A DNA stretch of 64,000 bases from an uncultured Coriobacteriaceae bacterium (GCA_902795065.1 CADBJR010000018.1:1-64000), one strand, 5' to 3'; counted from the first letter of the stretch, positions 38,413 to 46,744 are shown. The notes: generated by a model not told the origin, from the sequence alone. Made by a program: numbers and translations.

Positions 38413-39915
38413 ATGCAGGGTCGACCCATCCAGTTCGTCGCGGTCCTCGACTTCGGGGCGCAGTATGGACAGCTCATCGCCCGCCGTGTACGCGATCTGC
38501 ACGTGTACTCCGAGCTCGTTCCCTGCGACATCTCCGCAGTAGAGCTTTCAGCGCTCTCACCTGCGGCGATCATCCTCTCGGGCGGTCCTGCGAGCGTGTA
38601 TGCCGAGGATGCTCCGAAAGTCGACCCCGCCATCTTCGACCTCGGCCTGCCCGTGCTCGGCTTCTGCTACGGTCACCAGGTCATGGCCGTTACCCTCGGC
38701 GGTGAGGTCGCCCATGCCGAGAAGGGCGAGTACGGACCCGCCGAGCTCGTCCGCGAGGGCTCGAGCGAGCTTCTGGCCTCGACGCCGGGCGAGCAGACCG
38801 TGTGGATGAGTCACCGAGACTCCGTGAGCCGTGTTCCGGAGGGCTTCACCGTCACGGCGCATACCGAGACGTGCCCGGTGGCTGCGATGGAGTGCGCGGC
38901 GCGCGGGCTCTATGCCACGCAGTTCCATCCCGAGGTGCGCCATTCCGCCTATGGCCGCCGCATGCTCGAGAACTTCCTCTTCGGCATCTGCCGTCTCGAG
39001 CCCAGCTGGACCATGGAGAGCATCATCGACGAGAAGGTCGCCGAGATCCGCGCGCAGGTGGGCCAGGACCGCGTGATCCTCGGCCTCTCCGGCGGCGTCG
39101 ACTCCAGCGTGGTGGCCGCTCTCGTCCACCGTGCCATCGGCGACCAGCTCACCTGCGTCTTCGTGAACCATGGCTTCCTGCGCAAGGGCGAGCCCGAGAT
39201 GGTCGAGGAGGTCTTCCGCGACCAGTTCAAGATGCCGCTCGTCCACGTGCACGCCGAGGAGCGCTACCTCGAGCTGCTCGCGGGCGTCACCGATCCCGAG
39301 GAGAAGCGCCGCCGCATCGGCACCGAGTTCTGGAAGGTCTTCTTCGAGGAGGCGCAGAAGCTCAACGGCGTGCGCTTCATGGCGCAGGGCCCGTTCCCCG
39401 ATGGCGTGCGCTTCGACCTTATCGAGCCGCTCGACCGCTTCTTCAAGGACGAGGTGCGCGAGCTGGGTCTGGCTCTGGGGCTGCCTGCGAAGATGGTCTA
39501 TCGCCAGCCGTTCCCGGGACCGGGTCTTGCCATCCGCATCATCGGCGAGGTCACGGCCGAGAAGCTCGAGATCTTGCGCAATGCCGATGCGGTGATCCGC
39601 GAGGAGCTCGACGCCTACAACGAGGACCTCTTCGCCAAGACGGGCGACCGTAACTCCGAGCACAGCTGCTGGCAGTACTTCGCGGTGCTCCCCGACATCA
39701 AGAGCGTGGGCGTGATGGGAGACGAGCGCACCTATGCGCGACCGGTGATTCTGCGTGCGGTGGAGAGCGCCGACGCCATGACGGCCGACTGGGCGCGGCT
39801 GCCCTACGACGTGCTCGCACGTATCTCGAGCCGCATCGTGGGCGAGGTTGCGGGCATCAACCGTGTGGTCTACGACATCACCCCAAAGCCTCCCGCGACA
39901 ATCGAGTGGGAGTAG
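38413..39915 (+). CDS. guaA: GMP synthase (glutamine-hydrolysing), with an internal in-frame deletion
   Basis: 500 residues. Class I glutaminase domain with nucleophile Cys in LGFCYGHQV and HPEV, then the ATP-pyrophosphatase P-loop ILGLSGGVDSSVVAALV and a full C-terminal dimer domain ending PATIEWE. Between RFMAQG and PFPDGVRFDLIEPL (residue about 326, base about 39390) the region that normally reads TxYPDxxES to KSHHN, about 28 residues, is missing in frame. That loop helps bind XMP, so as written the enzyme would probably be inactive. GGAGGG precedes the start at 38413. Real deletion or assembly collapse. Confidence 0.9.
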   Translation: MQGRPIQFVAVLDFGAQYGQLIARRVRDLHVYSELVPCDISAVELSALSPAAIILSGGPASVYAEDAPKVDPAIFDLGLPVLGFCYGHQVMAVTLGGEVAHAEKGEYGPAELVREGSSELLASTPGEQTVWMSHRDSVSRVPEGFTVTAHTETCPVAAMECAARGLYATQFHPEVRHSAYGRRMLENFLFGICRLEPSWTMESIIDEKVAEIRAQVGQDRVILGLSGGVDSSVVAALVHRAIGDQLTCVFVNHGFLRKGEPEMVEEVFRDQFKMPLVHVHAEERYLELLAGVTDPEEKRRRIGTEFWKVFFEEAQKLNGVRFMAQGPFPDGVRFDLIEPLDRFFKDEVRELGLALGLPAKMVYRQPFPGPGLAIRIIGEVTAEKLEILRNADAVIREELDAYNEDLFAKTGDRNSEHSCWQYFAVLPDIKSVGVMGDERTYARPVILRAVESADAMTADWARLPYDVLARISSRIVGEVAGINRVVYDITPKPPATIEWE

Positions 39916-39988
39916 GCGGGAGCACGCTGTTCAGCTCGACATAAAAAACTATACGAACGCTTGCTTGCCAGAGGGATCTTTTGAGGTC

Positions 39989-40009
39989 GTCGGCTTCTGC
40001 CGACTTTTC
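39989..40009 (+). terminator. Terminator after guaA
   Basis: GTCGGC (39989-39994), loop TTCT, GCCGAC (39999-40004), then TTTTCTC. Compact rho-independent terminator 74 bases past the guaA stop. Confidence 0.7.
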
Positions 40010-40090
40010 TCTCCGGAATGGGAAGCAGTGGAACAAAAGCGGCTGTAAGATAGAGGTATCAACGCAGCTTCATTCGGAGAGGAGCTTGCC

Positions 40091-41041
40091 ATGTGCACGG
40101 CAATCCGCTTCACAGACGGGCGAGGCAACATGTATTTCGGGCGCAATCTGGACTGGAGCTGCGGTTACGGTGAACACGTGGTCATCACACCGACCGGCTG
40201 GAGTCCCGATTCTCCCTTCGGCGCCATCGACGCAATCAGCCGACCCGTCTACGGCATGGGCATCGTGGCTGAAAACACCCCTCTGTACTTCGACTGCGCG
40301 AATGATGCGGGCCTCGCCGTTGCCGGCCTGAACTTCCCTGGCTATGCACGATACGAAGCCGCCCCGGTGCAGGGCAAGACGAACGTGTGCGCCTGGGAGT
40401 TCCCTTTGTGGGTGGTTGCCAACTTCCAGAAGGTGGATGAAGTGAAGGCCGCTCTTGCGGAGACTGCCATCGTGGACAAGCCCATCAACGATCGATACCC
40501 ATCATCGCTGCTGCATTGGATCATCGGCGATGCTGAGCGCAGCATCGTGGTGGAGTACACGGATCAGGGGATGCAGGTCTTCGATGACGGTTTTGATGTC
40601 TTGGCCAACCAACCTGGTTTTGCCTACCATTCGGAAAACGTTCGAAGCTACATTGGCTGCTCTCCCGAAGTCGAGGGCCCCGTCTTCTGGCGCTCTGCCG
40701 AGCTCTCTGCCTACGGAACCGGCAGCGGGATGCGTGGAATCCCCGGTGACTGCTATTCCCCCTCGCGTTTCGTGCGCGCCGCATACCACAACGCCTTCTA
40801 TCCACAGAAAGATACCGAGGCCGAGAACGTATCTCGCCTGTTCCACACGCTGGGAAGCGTCGCGATGGTGGACGGTGCATCCAAGATGCTCGACGGCGCA
40901 TACGAGATAACCGTATATACGGGCGGTCTGTCCACGCGTACGAACACCTACTATTTCAACACCTACGACGATCCTGCCATCAGGAGCGTGGCGCTTTCCG
41001 ACTACGACGCATCGGGCACGGAGCTGGTGGAAGTGGGCTGA
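40091..41041 (+). CDS. bsh: Bile salt hydrolase / choloylglycine hydrolase
   Basis: 316 residues, Ntn-hydrolase of the conjugated bile acid hydrolase family. The active-site set is complete: Cys2 (MCTAIRF), Arg18 and Asp21 (GRNLDW), Asn81 (GLNFPGY), Asn173 (LANQPGF) and Arg226 (CYSPSRFVRA). These fall at almost the same positions as in clostridial BSH. Releases glycine or taurine from bile acids in the gut; penicillin V acylase is the main alternative within the family, and GLNFPGY with VLANQPGF fits the BSH side. No signal peptide, so cytosolic. AGAGGAG precedes the start. Base composition is less GC-biased than in flanking housekeeping genes, hinting at acquisition. Confidence 0.92.
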   Translation: MCTAIRFTDGRGNMYFGRNLDWSCGYGEHVVITPTGWSPDSPFGAIDAISRPVYGMGIVAENTPLYFDCANDAGLAVAGLNFPGYARYEAAPVQGKTNVCAWEFPLWVVANFQKVDEVKAALAETAIVDKPINDRYPSSLLHWIIGDAERSIVVEYTDQGMQVFDDGFDVLANQPGFAYHSENVRSYIGCSPEVEGPVFWRSAELSAYGTGSGMRGIPGDCYSPSRFVRAAYHNAFYPQKDTEAENVSRLFHTLGSVAMVDGASKMLDGAYEITVYTGGLSTRTNTYYFNTYDDPAIRSVALSDYDASGTELVEVG

Positions 41042-41042
41042 C

Positions 41043-41336
41043 GTCTGCTATTCCAAATTGCGCGAGCAGTGCGACATGCCAGCATCCGTTCCCAGACTCG
41101 GCGAGGTGCTGGTGCGCGTACGAACTACGGGTATGAACCCGCTCGACAACATGATCGTGCGAGGTGAGATGATGCCAGTCGTTCCCCATCACCTCTCATC
41201 GGGGTTGGGCAATGAGCTGATGGGCACCGTCGAGGCCTCGAAACCTGCAGTTATGTCTGCTTTGGAATCGGCGTCTTCTGAGATGATGGGCGGGCCGCCT
41301 CCGCACAGGGACGCAGAAGCAATGAGGCGCGGGTAA
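41043..41336 (+). pseudogene. Remnant of a medium-chain (quinone-type) alcohol dehydrogenase
   Basis: After the bsh stop a frame encodes PRLGEVLVRVRTTGMNPLDNMIVRGEMMPVV, then GNELMGTVEA (to about 41237). This is the N-terminal GroES-like part of a zinc-type or quinone oxidoreductase. The sequence then turns into unrelated residues and stops at 41336; the cofactor domain is gone and no start or ribosome site is evident. A gene fragment left by deletion. Confidence 0.7.
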
Positions 41337-41371
41337 GAAGCGGTGCACTCGATTACTCGGTGCACCGCTTC
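41337..41371. terminator. Hairpin between the oxidoreductase remnant and the dipeptidase
   Basis: GAAGCGGTGCA (41337-41347) and TGCACCGCTTC (41361-41371), 11 perfect pairs with a 13-base loop, 25 bases beyond the dipeptidase stop. Can serve convergent transcripts. Confidence 0.6.
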
Positions 41372-41395
41372 GTGCTACGTGGTGTCTCAGGGCAT

Positions 41396-42523
41396 CTACG
41401 AAATGGAGCTGAAGAACCTCATCGCGTTCTCGTAGAAGAGCTTGCGGGCGATGTCTTGGCCAAAGCGCTCCTCGAAGCGATCGAACAGATACCGCTGGGC
41501 CGAGCAGTCTGCCAGCCATGTGGGGATGTCGGCCCCGTCGCGGTCGGAGCCAAGGGCAATGTGGTCCTCGCCATCCAGGCTCAGCCAGTGGTCAACGTGG
41601 GCAGCCAGCTCGTCAAAGGTGTAGACATACCCACCCTCGTGCACAAATCCCTCGTGGAAGTTGAGGCCTACCAAGCCGCCGCGCCCCGTCAGGGCGCCAA
41701 ACTGCTCGTCAGTGAGGTTGCGCAGGTGGTTGCATACGGAGCGCGCGTTCGAGTGTGTGGCCACATAGGGCTTGGTCGCGATTTCCTCCAGCTCCCAGAA
41801 GCCCTTCTCGTTGAGGTGGGACACGTCGGCCACGATCCCATGATTCTCGAGTGCTGCGATGTACTCCCTGCCCAGCTGCGAGAGTCCTTGGTCGGGATAC
41901 ACGTTTCCGCTGCCAAGGGCGTTCTGGTAGTTCCACGTGACCCCGGCGATGAGCACACCATCGCGCTCGAACTCGTCTACAACCTCGATCCCTGCGTCGA
42001 GGCATGCGGCGTTCTCCACCGTGAGGATCGCCGCCACCTTGCCTTCGTCCAGGATGGAGGGAATGTCGGAGAACGTGCGCACCTGCGTAAAGGTGTCGCT
42101 ATGCTCCTCCATCTGCTGCTTGAACCACGCGACTCCCTCGCGGTACCACTCGATCGCCGGGATATCGGATTGCTCGTCTCCCTCCGCATCGGGGATCCAG
42201 ATTGCGTAGCACTGCGCCCAGCGCATCCCGCTCAGGCGATTGGCCGATATCTGGGCATTGGTGTCCATGAAGCTGCCCGAGTACTTGTTGTTGAAGTTCG
42301 CATAGGGGGTGTGCGAGATCATGCCCAGCGCATCAATCGTGTCGGCATGCATGTCAAAGCTGTATACGGGAGGCCTTGGGTCCGTCGTCTCCCCTGCGGG
42401 CGAGGAGTCTTCCTGTGAGTTGCCTGCAGCCGCTTCGCATGCTGTGCCTACGAGTGCGATTGCGCCTGCCATGCCGGCGAGCAGCGTCCTTCGCGAGATG
42501 TTGAGCGCGGTGCCATGCGTCAT
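41396..42523 (-). CDS. Exported membrane dipeptidase, peptidase family M19
   Basis: 375 residues from the ATG at 42523, chosen for GGGAGG before it. The N-terminus is a twin-arginine signal (NISRRTLLAGMAGAIALVG) ending in a possible lipid-attachment Cys (TAC). Mature part is renal-dipeptidase-like: metal ligands in FDMHADTID (HxD), ILTVENA (Glu), ADVSHLN and ATHSNAR (His) and SDRDG (Asp). Would cleave dipeptides, possibly with D-residues, outside the membrane. TatA is encoded at 992. It lies in the atypical block with bsh. Confidence 0.88.
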   Translation of the reverse strand: MTHGTALNISRRTLLAGMAGAIALVGTACEAAAGNSQEDSSPAGETTDPRPPVYSFDMHADTIDALGMISHTPYANFNNKYSGSFMDTNAQISANRLSGMRWAQCYAIWIPDAEGDEQSDIPAIEWYREGVAWFKQQMEEHSDTFTQVRTFSDIPSILDEGKVAAILTVENAACLDAGIEVVDEFERDGVLIAGVTWNYQNALGSGNVYPDQGLSQLGREYIAALENHGIVADVSHLNEKGFWELEEIATKPYVATHSNARSVCNHLRNLTDEQFGALTGRGGLVGLNFHEGFVHEGGYVYTFDELAAHVDHWLSLDGEDHIALGSDRDGADIPTWLADCSAQRYLFDRFEERFGQDIARKLFYENAMRFFSSIS

Positions 42524-42734
42524 GTGCCCACCTCCCTTGCTTCCACGACGGCAGCATACCGTTACCATTATCGCACCTGCTCGTACGCGGTGCTTGGCAT
42601 GGGTGCGTGACAAAGCGCATCTCGAGGGCCTCCAGTTATCACCCTGCCCATATGCGCTGAACCCCCCTGCGCGCATCTGCTGCAGAGGGGCTCGTTGGTT
42701 TATCGATGCCGCGTGCGTGCCCGATGGGGCGTCT

Positions 42735-43535
42735 CTACTTGGCGGTGACCACGCGGACCGCGGGGGCATTCACGCCAGCTGCGCCGAGCGCCTCGGTGAT
42801 CGCCTGGGTCAGGTCGAAGTAGACCGTCCAGTAATCGGCGGACTTGCACCATGCGCGGGCGGTGAACGTGAACTCCATGGCCTCGTTGGTGCCGCCGGAG
42901 AGGCGTGCGAACGGTGCGGGATCCTTCTCTACCATGTCGTTGGCGGCCATGACATCGAGCATGATCTGCTGGACTTTCGCCACATCCTCGCCCTTGGCGC
43001 ATCCGAAGGTCATGTCGACGCGGCGGAGCTCCTCGGCGGTCATGTTCGTCACGTTGGCGTTCATGAGCGCGCCGTTGGGGATGGTGACGGTCTTGTTGTC
43101 GGTGGTGTTCAGCACGGTGTAGAACAGGCTGATCTCCTTGACCACGCCCTCGCCACCAGCAGCGTTGATGTAGTCGCCCACCTTGAAGGGCCTGAAGATC
43201 AGCAGCATGATGCCGCCCGCGATGTTGCCGAGCGACCCCTGCATGGCCATGCCGACGGCGAGGCCGGCGGATGCGAGCACCGCGATGACGGAGGCCATCG
43301 GGATGCCCAGGATGCCGATGACGGAGATCACCAGGATGGCGTAGAGGACCCATTTCACCCCGTTGAGCAGGTACCGTTTGAGCGTCTCCTCACGGGTCTG
43401 GATTGATTTCGCGCCCTCCAGGAGCTTCAGGATCTTCTTGACGACCATCTTGCCGATGATCCATACGACCAGAGCCAGGGCGATTTTCGCGACCGCAGAG
43501 ATGAGGACGTCGCCAATTGCCGTGATATCGAACAT
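42735..43535 (-). CDS. mscS: Small-conductance mechanosensitive channel MscS
   Basis: 266 residues. Three N-terminal transmembrane helices, with pore helix VIAVLASAGLAVGMAMQGSLGNIAGGIML, then the beta domain FRPFKVGDYINAAG and TVTIPNGALMNANVTN, and a C-terminal alpha/beta domain. Relieves hypo-osmotic stress at the inner membrane. Start at 43535 has GGAAAGGAAG; an earlier in-frame start at 43598 is less likely. Confidence 0.93.
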   Translation of the reverse strand: MFDITAIGDVLISAVAKIALALVVWIIGKMVVKKILKLLEGAKSIQTREETLKRYLLNGVKWVLYAILVISVIGILGIPMASVIAVLASAGLAVGMAMQGSLGNIAGGIMLLIFRPFKVGDYINAAGGEGVVKEISLFYTVLNTTDNKTVTIPNGALMNANVTNMTAEELRRVDMTFGCAKGEDVAKVQQIMLDVMAANDMVEKDPAPFARLSGGTNEAMEFTFTARAWCKSADYWTVYFDLTQAITEALGAAGVNAPAVRVVTAK

Positions 43536-43628
43536 CAGTCTTCCTTTCCTCGCAGCCTGCACCGATGCCACCGTGCCGGATGGGTGCGGCGGGTCCATGC
43601 GATAGCCTCATTGTGAATCAACGCGTGA

Positions 43629-43679
43629 CGTCCCCGTATTCAGGGGAAGCTGCCGTATACGAACGGAAACACGGGGACG
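43629..43679. repeat. Inverted repeat with GGGGAC arms
   Basis: CGTCCCCGT (43629-43637) and ACGGGGACG (43671-43679) flank 33 bases that include CAGGGGAAGC. Lies in the 149-base gap between mscS and the acetyltransferase. Arms resemble the ends of family A palindromes; a decayed or related element. Confidence 0.55.
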
Positions 43680-43684
43680 GCCCG

Positions 43685-44137
43685 CTATCGGTGTATGTAC
43701 ATCCTCGACGGCTCGGTCTCCCCATCGCTTTCGACCATGCAGAGGTATTCCCAGCCGTAGCGCTCATAGAAGCCGATGTGGTCGGTTACGAGGTAGACCG
43801 GGGATATGCCCTTCCTCCGCAGGTCCTCTACGGCCATATCGAGCAGCGTTCCCGCGAGGCCGTGCCCGCGATGGTCCTCGTCGACGAAGACCGCGCATAC
43901 GTTGGGGGAGAGGTCCGGTCTGTTATGGAAATCGTTCTCGATGACGCCCAGACCACCTACGATCCGCTCCCCATCGAGGCTGAGGTACCAGCCGAGCTCC
44001 GTCTTGTGGGAAAGGTACGCGTCCATGCACGCGAGATAGGCTTCCTCGGGCACGCCCCATCTCGCGTGGAACCATGCGGCGGCTGCACCCTCGAGCTCCG
44101 GATGCTCCCTCAAGGTGATGAAGCGGCAACCGCTCAT
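43685..44137 (-). CDS. GNAT-family N-acetyltransferase
   Basis: 150 residues. Acetyl-CoA loop VCAVFVDEDHRGHGLAGTLLDMAVEDLR and the C-terminal FYERYGWEYL are typical of GNATs. The N-terminal half (WFHARWGVPEEAYLACMD) recognises the substrate, which is unknown. Its ATG overlaps the stop of the TfoX-like gene, so the two are translationally coupled. Confidence 0.85.
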   Translation of the reverse strand: MSGCRFITLREHPELEGAAAAWFHARWGVPEEAYLACMDAYLSHKTELGWYLSLDGERIVGGLGVIENDFHNRPDLSPNVCAVFVDEDHRGHGLAGTLLDMAVEDLRRKGISPVYLVTDHIGFYERYGWEYLCMVESDGETEPSRMYIHR

Positions 44138-44439
44138 CTGCGCTTCTTAGGTTCCGGGAGCTCGGGCAGCATGGCCTCGACGAGCTCGGCGACTGCTTCT
44201 GCGTCCTCGGTGTCCACGAGGAGCATCGGCGCGGCGCCTTCGTAGGGAATCTCGCTGAACGGGAGCCTGTCGCGCGATGCCGGCGTGTCCTTCACGAGGA
44301 AACGGTCGTCGTAGATGCCGCCGAAGAGCTTCCCCGACGCGTAGAGCAGGTACTCTCCCATCATCTTCCGGACGCTGACATCGCCGACGCCGCCGAGCAG
44401 CTCGAGCACGTATGCGAGGTATCCTTCGTCGCTGGCCAT
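44134..44439 (-). CDS. TfoX N-terminal domain protein
   Basis: 101 residues. YVLELLGGVGDVSVRKMMGEYLLYASGKLFGGIYDDRFLVK is the TfoX_N fold, with the conserved RKMMGEY. Stand-alone TfoX_N proteins are common and their role is unclear; only the longer gamma-proteobacterial TfoX is tied to competence. Coupled to the downstream GNAT by overlapping stop and start. Confidence 0.85.
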   Translation of the reverse strand: MASDEGYLAYVLELLGGVGDVSVRKMMGEYLLYASGKLFGGIYDDRFLVKDTPASRDRLPFSEIPYEGAAPMLLVDTEDAEAVAELVEAMLPELPEPKKRR

Positions 44440-44556
44440 GGGCGCCTCCGTCTTTGCGGTTCCATCCACCTTATTATGGCATGGAGGACAGGGGATAATG
44501 GAGTGCAATCGGGAGGCTGACGGTATCGCCTCCCAAGCGATGCGAAGGGGCTGCCC

Positions 44557-45015
44557 ATGCTCGAGCTGGTCGATGTCGATGAGCGGAACTGGCTGGATAT
44601 CAGGGGACTGTCGGTCAGCGACGGCCAGGAGGGCTTCCTCGACAGCGCCCTCGGCATCATCGCGCGGGGCTACGTCTACCGTAGCTGCCGTGCGCGGGTG
44701 ATCGGCATCGCCGAAGACGGGACCATCGTCGGCGTCGTCCTCGTGAAGGACCTCGATGAGGAGCCCGCCTGCTACGACCTCCAGCAGTTCATGATCGACA
44801 GGCGCTTCCAGGGGAGGGGCCTCGGCACCCGCGCGCTGGGCATGATCCTCTCCGAGCTCGAGCGCGAAGGGAAATACGGCTGCGTGGAGGTCTGCGTCAA
44901 GAAGGACGACGCCGCAGCCCTGCGGGTCTATGGGAATGCGGGCTTCATCGACACCGGCTACGTTGACGATGAAGCCCCTGATTGCCTCAACCTGATGTAC
45001 CGCTTCGGGCGATAA
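44557..45015 (+). CDS. GNAT-family N-acetyltransferase (BltD/SpeG-like)
   Basis: 152 residues. ACYDLQQFMIDRRFQGRGLGTRALGMILSELE is the acetyl-CoA site in the form used by diamine/spermidine acetyltransferase relatives. AALRVYGNAGFIDTGYVDDEA follows. Polyamine acetylation is possible but unproven. Convergent with the HTH gene at 45030. Confidence 0.83.
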   Translation: MLELVDVDERNWLDIRGLSVSDGQEGFLDSALGIIARGYVYRSCRARVIGIAEDGTIVGVVLVKDLDEEPACYDLQQFMIDRRFQGRGLGTRALGMILSELEREGKYGCVEVCVKKDDAAALRVYGNAGFIDTGYVDDEAPDCLNLMYRFGR

Positions 45016-45029
45016 GCCCGGATCTGCCG

Positions 45030-45482
45030 CTACGCTTCCTTCCAGTGGCCCAGCGTGGGGAGCAGCGCGCCCATGAACGAGACGGCGTCGTCCAGGCTCA
45101 TGCCCGTGGCCTCGACGAGGTAGGGGGCGGAGGTCTCGATCACGTCGTCCATGGTCTTGTAGGTGAACTCGCCGCCGTCGTAGCACCACTTGCAGTAGTC
45201 GGGATTCTCCGCGCCGTCGGCATCCGTGCCCTTCTCCATGTGGGGCACCGTGAACGGCGTGCCGCAGCACTGGCATGCGGGCTCGTGCGGGAGGTCCAGC
45301 AGGTGCAGGACGGGCACATCGAGCACGGATGCGAGCAGCTTGGTCATGTCGATGCTCGGCGTGGTCTCGCCCGTCTCCCAGCGGCTCACGGCCTGGCGGG
45401 TCACGAACACCTTGCGTGCGAGCTCCTCCTGCGTGAGACCCTTCGCCTTGCGCGCCTGGGGCAGGACATCCTTGATAGCCAT
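45030..45482 (-). CDS. HTH regulator with C-terminal zinc-ribbon domain
   Basis: 150 residues. Residues about 8-60 are a Cro/C1-type HTH (ARKAKGLTQEELARKVFVTRQAVSRWETGETTPSIDMTK). After a spacer the C-terminus is the putative zinc ribbon found in many Clostridia/Actinobacteria proteins: CQCCGTPFTV, then GTDADGAENPDYCKWCYDGGEFTY and a helical tail ending LGHWKEA. It probably senses metal or a stress signal; target unknown. ATG at 45482 with GAGGA before it; longer frames upstream are chance. Confidence 0.82.
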   Translation of the reverse strand: MAIKDVLPQARKAKGLTQEELARKVFVTRQAVSRWETGETTPSIDMTKLLASVLDVPVLHLLDLPHEPACQCCGTPFTVPHMEKGTDADGAENPDYCKWCYDGGEFTYKTMDDVIETSAPYLVEATGMSLDDAVSFMGALLPTLGHWKEA

Positions 45483-45563
45483 GGGTTCCTCCGATCCTCT
45501 CTGCGTGATTCGAGTGTACGCGCAGAGGTGGTGAGCGTCACGCAACAAGCTGTTGCGCGGCTT

Positions 45564-45630
45564 CTGTCGAAGGGACAGGTTGTTTGACAGGTAAATCGCT
45601 TCTCTGTCAAACAACCTGTCCCTTCGACAG
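45564..45630. repeat. Inverted pair of family B repeats
   Basis: CTGTCGAAGGGACAGGTTG onwards (45564-45590) faces a second copy (45604-45630) in opposite orientation over a 13-base loop, so the whole 67 bases can fold into a long hairpin or two small ones. It overlaps the 3' end of the HTH gene at 45607. Confidence 0.88.
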
Positions 45631-46224
45631 GATGTCCCGAAGGCGGATCGAGAAGAGGCCGTCGTGGTTGCAGCAGGCGTACAGGTCGCGCACGCCGGAG
45701 CGCCTGAAATGGGCCTCGGCCGGTCCCTCGGGGTAGAGCCGCGCAATCTGGATGCAGTCCGGCGATGTGGCTGCGAGGAACACGATATGGTGCTGCTTGT
45801 CCATAGGATGATCGACCTGCACGAAGAGCTCATCGCCCGTGCATGAGGCGTGCATCGCATGGCTCTCGTCGACCGGCTCGGGGTCCAGCGGGGGCAGCGT
45901 GATGCCGTGGCAGCTGATGTGCGCCTCTCCCATGGCGTGGACGGTGTTGCTGCACACGGGGCACACGTAGAAGCGCGACCTCAGCACGTTGGCGCTCACG
46001 TTGCTGTTCTGCACGGAGGCCCCTGCGAGAAGCTCGGAGACCGACGTGCGCAGGGCGGCGGCAATCGGTTCGAGCAGGGTGATGTCGGGGTATCCAGCTC
46101 CCGTCTCCCACTTGGAGACAGCCTTGCCGCTCACGTTCAGCTTGCCTGCAAGCTGAGCCTGCGTCATCCCGCACTTCTCGCGCAGGACCTTGATCGTCGC
46201 GCCCGTGAGGTACCTGTCCATCAT
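45607..46224 (-). CDS. HTH regulator with desulfoferrodoxin-like C-terminal domain
   Basis: 205 residues. N-terminal Cro/C1 HTH (IKVLREKCGMTQAQLAGKLNVSGKAVSKWETGAGYPDITLL). Central Cys pair FYVCPVCSNTVHAMGEA resembles a rubredoxin-like knuckle. The C-terminal part, DELFVQVDHPMDKQHHIVFLAATSPDC through LYACCNHDGLFSIRL, carries the His/Cys spacing of superoxide-reductase (desulfoferrodoxin) domains, HPMxxxHHI and CNHDGLF. Likely a redox- or iron-responsive regulator. The last residues LSKGQVV and the stop come from a family B repeat, so the native C-terminus was probably replaced. Confidence 0.8.
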   Translation of the reverse strand: MMDRYLTGATIKVLREKCGMTQAQLAGKLNVSGKAVSKWETGAGYPDITLLEPIAAALRTSVSELLAGASVQNSNVSANVLRSRFYVCPVCSNTVHAMGEAHISCHGITLPPLDPEPVDESHAMHASCTGDELFVQVDHPMDKQHHIVFLAATSPDCIQIARLYPEGPAEAHFRRSGVRDLYACCNHDGLFSIRLRDILSKGQVV

Positions 46225-46306
46225 CCACCGCCCTATCTCGCTGTTCCTGCAGATAACTGTAGGCGCGAGCGCCGCGGATGGCTACCCACGCTCCGTGGAG
46301 TCGGGG

Positions 46307-46657
46307 TCAGTCGAGCTCCAGCCGCATGAGCATGAGCTCCTGCCATGCAACCGAACGGTTGCGGAACCCCCGCGGGTTGCGTCCCCACTCGGCGAATCCC
46401 TCGCTTCGATACAGCTTGATGGCGGCGACATTATCTGCGACCACATCGAGCTCCAGCTGGGAGTAACCCGCACGCTTGGCGCACGCGATGCAGGCGCGGT
46501 CGAGGGCGCGGCAGATTCCGAGACCCCAAAACTCCTTGGCAATGCTGATGCCGAACTCGGCGCGATGCCTGACCTTCTCCTTACCCGCATCGATGGCGCT
46601 GATCCCCGCGGGAAAGAGCCTGGGCGGCCTCCCATACGAGAGACCGCCCGTTCGCAT
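46307..46657 (-). pseudogene. GNAT acetyltransferase lacking its N-terminus
   Basis: The frame holds the GNAT core AEFGISIAKEFWGLGICRALDRACIACAKRAGYSQLELDVVADNVAAIKLYRSEGFAEWGR, ending at 46307. Typical relatives have another 50-60 residues before this. Upstream of the ATG at 46657 there is an in-frame TAA and then, within 20 bases, tandem family B repeats. The 5' part seems lost at the repeat insertion or by recombination there. May still be read from the internal ATG but is probably inactive. Confidence 0.7.
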
Positions 46658-46675
46658 CGACGGGTAAGAGGCTTA

Positions 46676-46739
46676 CCTGTCAAATAACCTGTCCCTTTGA
46701 CAGGAACGCACCTGTCAAACAACCTGTCCCTTTGACAGG
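46676..46739. repeat. Two tandem family B repeats
   Basis: Direct copies at 46676-46704 and 46711-46739, in the opposite orientation to those at 24359, each CCTGTCAAA at the left and TTTGACAGG at the right. Between the truncated GNAT and the methyltransferase gene. Confidence 0.9.
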
Positions 46740-46744
46740 AGCGC

